Positions 29,600 to 38,299 of a DNA stretch of 64,000 nucleotides are shown here, piece after piece. The DNA is taken from positions 2,536,001 through 2,600,000 of the forward strand of contig NZ_CP036250.1 of the NCBI RefSeq assembly GCF_004300825.1. The letters run 5' to 3'. A program made the position numbers and the translations under genes. Position 1 is the first letter of the stretch. Each line of letters begins with the position of its first letter. Below the pieces are notes generated by a model, which had not been told where the DNA came from, searched no databases, and saw only the letters and a program-made list of their open reading frames with translations. Source of the DNA: Egicoccus halophilus (GTDB lineage Bacteria; Actinomycetota; Nitriliruptoria; Nitriliruptorales; Nitriliruptoraceae).

Positions 29600-30937
29600 A
29601 TGAGCTCGTGGTCCGACCACGCCATCTGGTGGCACGTCTACCCGCTCGGGTTCACCGGGGCGGAACGCGAGGCGCTCCCGGCGGACGCGTCGCCGCTCCC
29701 CCGCCTGCGCAACCTCGAGCCGTGGCTCGACTACCTGCTGGAACTGGGTGCGAACGGGCTGGCCCTCGGTCCCGTCTTCGCCTCCGAGACCCACGGCTAC
29801 GACACGGTCGACCACTTCCGGATCGACCCACGCCTGGGTACCGAGGACGACTTCGTCCGGCTGGTGGAGCGCTGTCGGAGCCGCGGCATCCGGATCCTGC
29901 TCGATGGCGTGTTCAACCACGTCGGGCGCGGCTTCGGGCCGTTCCGGGACGTGCTCGCGCACGGTCGCGACTCCCGCCACGCCGACTGGTTCCGCATCCA
30001 CTGGGACCGCCCCGGCCGTGACGGAGCACCGTTCGACCACGACGACTTCGAGGGACACCACCATCTCGTCGCCCTCGACCACCGCAACCCCGAGGTGGTC
30101 GACCACGTCACCGACGTCATGCGGCACTGGCTCGCGCTCGGTGCCGACGGCTGGCGCCTCGACGCGGCCTACGCCGTGCCGCCCGCGTTCTGGGCCGAGA
30201 CCATCGGGCGTGTCCGCGCACACCATCCCGAGGCCTGGTTCGTCGGCGAGGTGATCCACGGCCCCTACGAGCCCTGGGTGACCGGGGGCCGGCTCGATTC
30301 GGTGACGCAGTACGAGCTGTGGAAGGCCGTCTGGAGTGCCCTCAACGACCGCAACTTCTGGGAGCTCGGCGCGGCGCTGCAGCGCCACGACGGGTTCACG
30401 TCCACCTTCCGGCCACTGACGTTCCTGGGCAACCACGACGTCACCCGCATCGCGAGCCAGCTCGACGACGAACGCCACCTCGGGCACGCCCAGGCGGTGC
30501 AGTTCACCGTGGCCGGCGTGCCGAGCGTCTACGCCGGTGACGAACAGGCGTTCACCGGCGTCAAGCAGCAGACGGCGACCGGTGACGACGCGGTCCGCCC
30601 GCCGTTCCCCGAGCGCCCGGACGAACTCGCGCCGTTCGGCTGGCCGGTCTTCCAGCGCCACCAGGCGCTGATCGCCCTGCGGCGACGACATCCGTGGCTG
30701 GTCCGGGCACGCACCCGTGTGGTGACCCAGGCCAACGAACAGCTGGCGTACGTCTCGGAGGCGGACGGATCCCGTGTGGTGACCCTCCTCAACGTCGCGG
30801 ACCGGGGCCATCGGTTCGACGACGCACGCCGCGAACTCGGCGAACTGCACCTGGCGGTCTCCGGTCACGGCGACGCCCCGGATCCGTGGGACGTCCCCGC
30901 GCACTCCTGGGCCGTGCTCGTCGAGGCGACCGGTTGA
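29600..30937 (+). CDS. Alpha-amylase-family glycoside hydrolase (GH13)
   Basis: A 445-residue (beta/alpha)8 GH13 enzyme. Conserved regions appear in order: DGVFNHVG (region I), DGWRLDAAYAV with nucleophile Asp (II), FVGEVIHG with acid/base Glu (III), and FLGNHDVTRI with transition-state Asp (IV). It is short and lacks starch-binding modules and a signal peptide, so it should act on small oligosaccharides or glycosides in the cytoplasm. The exact activity (alpha-glucosidase, trehalose-type or neopullulanase) is not decided by sequence. ATG 29600 follows GAGAGG. Confidence 0.9.
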   Translation: MSSWSDHAIWWHVYPLGFTGAEREALPADASPLPRLRNLEPWLDYLLELGANGLALGPVFASETHGYDTVDHFRIDPRLGTEDDFVRLVERCRSRGIRILLDGVFNHVGRGFGPFRDVLAHGRDSRHADWFRIHWDRPGRDGAPFDHDDFEGHHHLVALDHRNPEVVDHVTDVMRHWLALGADGWRLDAAYAVPPAFWAETIGRVRAHHPEAWFVGEVIHGPYEPWVTGGRLDSVTQYELWKAVWSALNDRNFWELGAALQRHDGFTSTFRPLTFLGNHDVTRIASQLDDERHLGHAQAVQFTVAGVPSVYAGDEQAFTGVKQQTATGDDAVRPPFPERPDELAPFGWPVFQRHQALIALRRRHPWLVRARTRVVTQANEQLAYVSEADGSRVVTLLNVADRGHRFDDARRELGELHLAVSGHGDAPDPWDVPAHSWAVLVEATG

Positions 30938-30974
30938 CGACCCGGCTCGTGGGTGCCGAGGGCCTCCGGCAGCG

Positions 30975-33065
30975 TCAGACGGTGCCGGCCCAGGCGAGGG
31001 CGTCGTCGGCCGGTCCTGGTCGGGCGATGTGGTGGCCCTGGACGTAGTCACAACCGAGATCGGACAGCAGCGCCCGTTGCCGCGCCGTCTCGACCCCCTC
31101 GGCGAGGCTCGCGATGCCGAGCGCCGGCGTGAGCTCGACGATGGAACGCACGATCGCCTCCGTCACCGGGTCGTCGAGTCCGGCGACGATGTGCCGGTCG
31201 AGCTTGAGGACGTCCAGCGGCAGTTCCCGCAACCAGGACAGGGCCGTCCCGCCGGCACCGAAGTCGTCCAGGGCCACCCCGAATCCGCGGTCGTGCAGCT
31301 GTTGCAGGTGGTCGCCCACCACCCCCACCTCTCCGTCGAGGTCGCGCTCGCTGACCTCCAGCACGATCGAGGAGGGGTCGAGCCGGTGGCTGCGGGTGAG
31401 GCCGAGCACCTCGTCGCTGAGGCCGGGGTCGTGCAGTTGCGCCGTCGCCAGGTTGATGAACACCCGCGGCGGATCGGCGAGCGCGGTCCGCCAGGTGGCG
31501 GCCTGACCGACGGCCTCCTCGAGGACCCACGAAGCGAGCCCTGGCAGCAACCCCGACTGCTCGACGATCGGCAGGAACTCACCGGGACGCAGCAGGCCGC
31601 GACGGGGATGGTCCCACCGCAGCAGCGCCTCGACCCCGACCAGCGAACCTCCGCGGGTCGCGGTGATCGGTTGCCAGTGCAGGCAGAGACGGTCCTGCGC
31701 GAGCGCCTGCTCGAAGTCGTGCGCGAGATGGAGGCGGTGCAACAGCTGCTCGCGCAATGCCGGGTCGAACACCTCGACGCGGTTACGACCGCGACGTTTC
31801 GCCTCGTAGAGGGCCGTGTCCGCCTGGGTGAGCAGCGCGGCGGGGTCCGTGCCGTCCGTGGTGGTGGTGACCCCGACCGACAGGGTGATGCGGGTCCGCA
31901 AGGTGCCGGTCAGGGCGTAGGACCCGGCCGCCTCGGCCACGAGGCGCTGCGCAACGGTCAACGCGTCGGACGGAGCCGTGAGGTCCTCGGCGAGCACCAC
32001 GAACTCGTCACCGCCGAGGCGCGCCAGGACGTCGCTGGGTCGTAGCGCCTCGGCCAGGTGCGCGGTCACGTCGGTCAGCAGGCGGTCCCCGGCGGCGTGG
32101 CCGAGGCTGTCGTTGACCGTCTTGAAGTGATCCAGATCGATCAGCAGCACGGCGACGGGACGCCCCGAACGTTTCGCCCGCGTCAGTGCCCGGCGCACGG
32201 CGTCGAGGAACGCCCGCCGGTTGAGCAGACCGGTCAGCGGGTCGCGCAGTGCGGTGGCCTCGAGGCGCTGCTCCACCTCGCGTTTCTCGGTGACGTCACG
32301 GACGTTGAGCACCACCCCACCGATCGCGGGGGTGCCGCGGTGATTGGTCGCCCGCACCTGCACCCAGCGCCGGCGGCCGTCGGGCAGGCGTACTCGCAGC
32401 TGGGCCTCGAGGGTCTCGCCGGCCTCGGCCTGCAGGGTCTGTGCCACCAACCCGAGTGCCACCTGCCGGTCGGGCGGATCCGCGAGCTCTCCCCAACGGG
32501 GCAGGTCCCGCGACCCCGACCGTGGACCGAGCATGCGTTCCGCGGCGGGCGAGACATAGGTCACGCGCCGGTCTGCGGTGACGATCAGGATCGGGTCGCT
32601 GGCGTGTTCGACCAACGCGCGGAAGCGCGCCTCCTCGGCCTCGAGGTGGTGGCGGGCGCGGACCGTGTCGGTGACGTCGTCGACGATGTGCAGGATCAGC
32701 GCCACCTCGCCGTGCTCGTCGAGCACCGGCACGTTCACCGGGCTCCAGTACCGCTCGACGAACACCTCGCCGTCGCCGGTGGTGATGTCGTAGCGCTGCA
32801 GGGGCATGGCGTCCGGACGCCGCGTGGCGAGCACCCGTCGGAGCGACGCCGAGAGGTTGCCCACACCGGTGGCGTCGTCGTCCTGGGGGTTGTCGGGAAA
32901 GGCGTCGAACACATGCCGGCCGAGCACGTCCTCGCGTCGTCGCCCGGTCACCGCCTCACGCGTGCGGTTGGCCTCCACGATCACCAGCTCGCGGTCCAGG
33001 ACCAGGCATGCCGTCGGCAGGGCATCGAAGAGTGCCGCGAAGTCGACCGTCTCCGTCGCCCGCAC
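30975..33065 (-). CDS. PAS-PAS-GGDEF-EAL cyclic-di-GMP enzyme
   Basis: A 696-residue soluble protein. PAS domains at about 8-135 and 145-265 are followed by GGDEF (about 272-435) and EAL (445-690). Cyclase motif GGDEF at 351-355 is intact, and the inhibitory RxxD site is present as RPSD (342-345). In the EAL domain, Glu479 of EALLRW, Asn538, Glu570, DDFG (600-603), Lys621, Glu657 and Gln676 are all present, so both making and degrading c-di-GMP look possible. No membrane helix or haem-binding residue is obvious in the PAS domains. GTG start 33065 follows GAGGAAA. Confidence 0.94.
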   Translation of the reverse strand: MRATETVDFAALFDALPTACLVLDRELVIVEANRTREAVTGRRREDVLGRHVFDAFPDNPQDDDATGVGNLSASLRRVLATRRPDAMPLQRYDITTGDGEVFVERYWSPVNVPVLDEHGEVALILHIVDDVTDTVRARHHLEAEEARFRALVEHASDPILIVTADRRVTYVSPAAERMLGPRSGSRDLPRWGELADPPDRQVALGLVAQTLQAEAGETLEAQLRVRLPDGRRRWVQVRATNHRGTPAIGGVVLNVRDVTEKREVEQRLEATALRDPLTGLLNRRAFLDAVRRALTRAKRSGRPVAVLLIDLDHFKTVNDSLGHAAGDRLLTDVTAHLAEALRPSDVLARLGGDEFVVLAEDLTAPSDALTVAQRLVAEAAGSYALTGTLRTRITLSVGVTTTTDGTDPAALLTQADTALYEAKRRGRNRVEVFDPALREQLLHRLHLAHDFEQALAQDRLCLHWQPITATRGGSLVGVEALLRWDHPRRGLLRPGEFLPIVEQSGLLPGLASWVLEEAVGQAATWRTALADPPRVFINLATAQLHDPGLSDEVLGLTRSHRLDPSSIVLEVSERDLDGEVGVVGDHLQQLHDRGFGVALDDFGAGGTALSWLRELPLDVLKLDRHIVAGLDDPVTEAIVRSIVELTPALGIASLAEGVETARQRALLSDLGCDYVQGHHIARPGPADDALAWAGTV

Positions 33066-33228
33066 GCTGTTTCCTCATCCATGAGTCGTCGAGCGGCGAC
33101 GGTACGTCGCGCTGCCCGTCGACGGCGGACGCGGCGCTGTACCGACGCTCACGGGCGGCTGCTTGCCGCCGTCGACCGGCCATGCTGCGTCGCGTCGGAT
33201 GGTGGCGGGTCGTCGGTGGTGCAGGCAG

Positions 33229-33260
33229 CGAGGGCCGGTGGCGGATGCCACCGGCCCTCG
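33229..33260 (-). terminator. Hairpin terminator after the membrane-protein gene
   Basis: Perfect 14-bp stem CGAGGGCCGGTGGC (33229-33242) with 33247-33260 and a GGAT loop. It is 114 bp past the stop of the leftward gene; no T-run. Confidence 0.65.
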
Positions 33261-33276
33261 TGCGACCCCACCCCTG

Positions 33277-33343
33277 CGGAGCTTGCCGATCTGGGGAGCT
33301 TGCCGATCTTGGGAGTTGCCGATCTGAGGAGCTTGCCGATCCG
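33277..33343. repeat. Four-copy 17-bp tandem repeat
   Basis: Units at 33277-33293, 33294-33310, 33311-33326 (one base short) and 33327-33343, consensus GGGAGCTTGCCGATCTG. They are contiguous, with no spacers, and lie just downstream of a stop codon. No coding role is seen. Confidence 0.9.
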
Positions 33344-33373
33344 TCGTGTGCGGAGACGTCAGGTGGTGCGGTG

Positions 33374-33925
33374 TCAGGCGAAGGCGACCGCGTCGCGGCG
33401 CAGCTTGAGCACGACCAGTCCGAGCCCGACCAGGGTCAGCCCGACCACGAACGCGAAGGCCGAGAAGGCGTAGGACAGGATTCCCAGGGCCAGCACGCTG
33501 GTCAGGCTGGTCGCGGTGATCCAGGACATCCGGGCCTCGTTTGGCACCATGACCGGCTCGCCGGCCTCGTCGAGCACGACCTCACCGGTGGCCTCGTCGA
33601 TCTGGGGGACGACCCGTTCCATCTCGGCGTAGCGCAGCCCGTCGGTGCCCGCGAGCTGGTGGGAGGTGATGATGTCGGACTGGACCCACATCGAGATCGG
33701 GCCACGCACGTCGATGCCGGGGATGACCGCGTCGTCGGGGGTGACGATGTTCTCCACCGCGGCGGTCTGGTAGGTGTAGATCGCCCCGCCGATGCCGCCC
33801 AGCGCGGAGAACGCGCCGACCACGATCGCGCCGATCGCGACGATGGTGAACAGCAGGTTCGGGCGCAGCTTCAGCTCGACCTGTGGGGCGGTGCCGGTAC
33901 GGGGTTCGGTGACCTGGGTGCTCAT
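33374..33925 (-). CDS. Membrane protein of unknown function
   Basis: A 183-residue protein not recognised. A cytoplasmic N-terminus leads to one hydrophobic segment (about 25-50), an 85-residue external region rich in acidic residues and Val (about 51-135), then two closely spaced hydrophobic segments (about 138-175) and a basic tail. The external part contains IPGIDVRGPISMWVQSDI, a possible ligand or partner surface. Start ATG 33923-33925 follows AGAGG. It is monocistronic, with a hairpin and the tandem repeat array downstream. Confidence 0.82.
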   Translation of the reverse strand: MSTQVTEPRTGTAPQVELKLRPNLLFTIVAIGAIVVGAFSALGGIGGAIYTYQTAAVENIVTPDDAVIPGIDVRGPISMWVQSDIITSHQLAGTDGLRYAEMERVVPQIDEATGEVVLDEAGEPVMVPNEARMSWITATSLTSVLALGILSYAFSAFAFVVGLTLVGLGLVVLKLRRDAVAFA

Positions 33926-34387
33926 CGTGGGCCTCTTTCGGTGGCCGTGGCACCGTTTCTGGTGGGGTGCCGTTGACAGCAAGTGTCGACCACCCCCGGG
34001 TGTGCCGCTCCAGGCACACGACCCGTGCCTGCCCGCCGCAGGTCCCGACCTGACCGGGACCCTCGACCCGACCCACCGACCGTGCGCCGGTGAACGCCGG
34101 CGTGACGGCGCCGGTCCGCACCCGAAGCGGGCCGGCGTCGCTGTTGGGTCCGGCAGCCAGTTGACGTGGCCGCCTCTGCGTCTTCGCCCGGCCCGACGGG
34201 AAGCCCGGTCCGGACCGACGGCGCGACGAGCGGCCGACCAGGACACCGTGCATTCGGCCGTCCGGGCGCTTCCGAGCGATCGTCGCCCGTTGCGACCGCG
34301 CGCGCGAACGCCCTGCATCGCGATCGTTGCCCCGCGCCTCTTGTCGGCGGAAGGTCGATCAGCGAGGACACGGCAGTGGGGAGAACC
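33926..34387. other. Long divergent intergenic region
   Basis: 462 bp between the membrane-protein and patatin genes. It contains an inverted repeat GTGTGCC/GGCACAC at 34000-34019 and a TTGACA box at 33973-33978. No coding sequence is convincing; the open frames here are GC-bias shadows. Confidence 0.55.
34000..34019. promoter_or_regulatory. Inverted repeat upstream of the membrane-protein gene
   Basis: GTGTGCC-GCTCCA-GGCACAC, perfect 7-bp arms, 75 bp from the leftward start codon. A possible regulator site. Confidence 0.4.
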
Positions 34388-35407
34388 ATGGGACTGGACG
34401 CGGATCTCGTGCTCGAGGGCGGCGGCGTGAAGGGGATAGCCCTGGTCGGGGCGTTGTCGGTGCTCGAGGAGCGCGGCTACCGCTTCCACCGCGTGGCGGG
34501 TACCTCTGCCGGGGCGATCGTCGGCTCGCTCGTGGCCGCCGGCATCCCGGCGCCGCGCATGCAGCAGATCATGACCGAGCTCGACTACCGGCGGTTCAAG
34601 GACGGCGGGCTGCTGACGCGGCTGGGATTGCCGGGCCAGCTGCTGACGCTGGTCGCCACCAGCGGCATCTACCGCGGTGAGTACCTGCTCGGTTGGTTGC
34701 GTGAGCTGCTCGACGAACAGGGCGTGAGGACCTTCGCCGACCTGCGGGACGAGGACGGAGGGAGCTCGCTGCCCGGCGACGCGGACTACCGGCTGGTGGT
34801 CATGGCGTCCGACATCTCCCAGGGGTGTCTGCGTCGGCTTCCCTGGGACTACCGCCGCTACGGCTGCGAACCCGACGAGGTCGAGGTCGTCGAGGCGGTC
34901 CGCGCGTCGATGTCGATCCCGTACTTCTTCCGCAGCGTGAAGCTGCGCGACCGGATCGAGGACGCCAACTGCTGGCTGGTCGACGGCGGCATGCTGTCCA
35001 ACTTCCCGGTCGACGTCTTCGACCGACGCGACGGCCGGACCCCGCGGTGGCCGACGTTCGGCATCAAGCTGTCCGCCCAGGCCGACGCGGCGCAGGGCAT
35101 CCGCCACCGCGTCCGGGGCGTCGCCACGATGAGTACGGCGATGCTCGGCACGCTGACCAGCTTCTACGACCGCATCCACCTCGAGCAGGACGCCGTCCGG
35201 GCGCGCACGATCTTCATCGACACCTTGAAGGTGCGTGCCACCGACTTCGACCTCGACCGCGCGACCCAGCAGCAGCTGTACGACAACGGCCGTCGTGCGG
35301 CGGAGAAGTTCCTCGACGGGGCCGACGGCGAGCCCGGCTGGGACTTCGACGCCTACCTCGAGCGCTTCCGCCGGCCGACGACCGCGGCCGAGGAGGTCCC
35401 GGCCTGA
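34388..35407 (+). CDS. Patatin-like phospholipase
   Basis: A 339-residue patatin-domain lipid acyl hydrolase. The oxyanion motif is EGGGVKGIAL (about residues 9-18), the nucleophile is Ser in GTSAGA (about 38-43), and the Asp of the dyad is in VDGGMLSNFP. SMSIPYFF is also conserved in the family. No signal peptide, so it likely acts on membrane phospholipid or acyl-CoA from the cytoplasm. ATG 34388 follows GGGGAGA. It is separated from gdhA by 99 bp. Confidence 0.92.
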   Translation: MGLDADLVLEGGGVKGIALVGALSVLEERGYRFHRVAGTSAGAIVGSLVAAGIPAPRMQQIMTELDYRRFKDGGLLTRLGLPGQLLTLVATSGIYRGEYLLGWLRELLDEQGVRTFADLRDEDGGSSLPGDADYRLVVMASDISQGCLRRLPWDYRRYGCEPDEVEVVEAVRASMSIPYFFRSVKLRDRIEDANCWLVDGGMLSNFPVDVFDRRDGRTPRWPTFGIKLSAQADAAQGIRHRVRGVATMSTAMLGTLTSFYDRIHLEQDAVRARTIFIDTLKVRATDFDLDRATQQQLYDNGRRAAEKFLDGADGEPGWDFDAYLERFRRPTTAAEEVPA

Positions 35408-36853
<1,446 letters not shown>

Positions 36854-36874
36854 CGGCTCGTCGCGGCGGGGGTT

Positions 36875-37564
36875 TCAGCCCTGCGCGCGGCGACCCGCCC
36901 CCGCGTCCTCGACGATCCGGGCCACCCGCCGGGCGCGGGTCTGCGGCTTCGCGGCGGTGACGAGCCACCACAGCATCCGCTTGCGCGCCGAGGGTGGGAA
37001 TCCGTCCCAGGCGACGCGGGCCACCGGCTGTGCGTCGAGCGCCGCCCCGAGGTCGGCGGGCTCGATCAGGTCCTCGACCGGGTCCATGCGGGTCCACCAC
37101 CCGTTGGCCCGGGCGACCTCCACGGCGCGACGGCCGGCGTCGGTCATCCGTCCGATCGCCTCCTGTTCGGCGACGCGACGACGGTTGAGGCGGGTCCAGC
37201 CGCTGCGCGGCCGGCGCGGCGTCATCAACTGCAGCCGCCGCTGATCGTCCAGGCTCGCCGCGGTCGAGTCGATCCAGCCGAAGCAGATCGCCTCCTCGAC
37301 GGCCGCCGGGTAGGGCAGCGCCGGCCGCCCGGTCGCTGGCTTCCAGGTGCACAACCACACACCCCGCTCGCGCGCGTGGTTCTCCGCGAGCCAGGCCCGC
37401 CAGTCCTCGCGGCACTCGACGTGGAAGATCGGGTAGTCGAACCGCCAGGTCGGCGGATGCACCGACGCGCTCGGCGGCACCCGACCGGTCGACGTCGCTC
37501 CCGCACCCACGCCGGAGTCGGTGGGCACGGCGGCGGTCGCGCTCGTCGGCCGGTCGTGGTCCAT
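36875..37564 (-). CDS. YdeI/OmdA family protein
   Basis: A 229-residue protein with a Ser/Ala/Pro-rich N-terminal extension (about 40 residues) and a YdeI-type domain: FHVECREDWRAWLAENHARERGVWL, YPAAVEEAICFGWIDSTAASLDDQRR, PRRPRSGWTRLNRRRVAEQ, then the C-terminal YdeI helix WDGFPPSARKRMLWWL. Members are described as bacteriocin-protection or OmpD-associated proteins, but the biochemical role is unknown. Convergent with gdhA, only 21 bp apart. Confidence 0.88.
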   Translation of the reverse strand: MDHDRPTSATAAVPTDSGVGAGATSTGRVPPSASVHPPTWRFDYPIFHVECREDWRAWLAENHARERGVWLCTWKPATGRPALPYPAAVEEAICFGWIDSTAASLDDQRRLQLMTPRRPRSGWTRLNRRRVAEQEAIGRMTDAGRRAVEVARANGWWTRMDPVEDLIEPADLGAALDAQPVARVAWDGFPPSARKRMLWWLVTAAKPQTRARRVARIVEDAGAGRRAQG

Positions 37565-37741
37565 CGTGTTCGCCGCCCTCGTGGTCGCTCATGGGGCACG
37601 CAACCACGGGATGCGGTCAGCGACGGTCCGCGTGACCGCACGGGAGACGTGCCCAGCGACCGTCGGGGTTCGGGACCTTGTCCCCTACGGCCGGCACGTG
37701 ACGGGCCGGCATGGTGGGGCGACCGCCTGAGGGGAGAGCTC

Positions 37742-38146
37742 ATGAAGCGGCCACTGACCGCCCGCGAGATCGACGACGCGGTCCGATTCCTGCGCAACCG
37801 ACTGCGCACCCGCGTGACCGCCTGGGGGGAGTTGGCGGTCGACATCGCCAACGTGCCGGCGGCGGAACGTACCGCCCGCCTCCAGCGCCTCGACCGGGAA
37901 CTGCAGCAGCACCTGCTGCCGCACCTCGAGCTCGAGGAGACCCTGTTCGACGACGAGCCCGAGCCGATGATCGCGCTCGAGCACCGCGCGATCCGCCGGG
38001 CGGTGACGCGGCTGCACCACGTCGCCACGGCCGGTGAGGTGCACCCGTACCTCGTGCAGTCCACCGTCGCCGCGCTGCACGTCGTGGTCGAGGACCACCT
38101 GCGCCGCGACGAGCTCATCGTCCTGCCCGAACTCGTCGGCACCTGA
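37742..38146 (+). CDS. Hemerythrin-like HHE protein
   Basis: A 134-residue four-helix protein. Histidine/acid pairs occur in each helix: LLPHLELEETLF, ALEHRAIRRAVTRLHHV, and VVVEDHLRRDELIVLPEL. The pattern fits a non-haem di-iron hemerythrin/HHE fold, which may bind oxygen or iron or sense redox state. GGGGAGAG lies just before ATG 37742. Monocistronic; a perfect palindrome follows downstream. Confidence 0.82.
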   Translation: MKRPLTAREIDDAVRFLRNRLRTRVTAWGELAVDIANVPAAERTARLQRLDRELQQHLLPHLELEETLFDDEPEPMIALEHRAIRRAVTRLHHVATAGEVHPYLVQSTVAALHVVVEDHLRRDELIVLPELVGT

Positions 38147-38237
38147 CCGCGGCACCGCCGTCGACCTCCGGGTCGGTGGCGACGACCGGCACCTGCGCCG
38201 GTGCCCGCCGAACCGAACGCCCGGGGCACCGACGGTG

Positions 38238-38271
38238 GGCTGGGAACCGGTGCCGGCACCGGTTCCCAGCC
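38238..38271. terminator. Perfect 34-bp palindrome between convergent genes
   Basis: GGCTGGGAACCGGTGCC (38238-38254) is followed immediately by its exact reverse complement (38255-38271). It sits between the hemerythrin-like and cation-ATPase stops. A bidirectional terminator is the simplest reading; there is no loop base, so RNA would fold with an internal turn. Confidence 0.65.
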
Positions 38272-38299
38272 ACGCCACGCCACGACGACGCACGCCGCA

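Larger units (their letters stand above)
33066..33373. other. Intergenic region with tandem repeats and a hairpin
   Basis: 308 bp between the c-di-GMP gene start and the end of the next leftward gene. It holds a four-unit 17-bp tandem repeat and a perfect 14-bp hairpin, both downstream of the membrane-protein gene and upstream of the c-di-GMP gene. I see no coding sequence. Confidence 0.7.

Noticed and set aside
33277-33343. Possible CRISPR array.
   Set aside because: Units are contiguous 17-mers with no unique spacers, no leader and no cas genes nearby.
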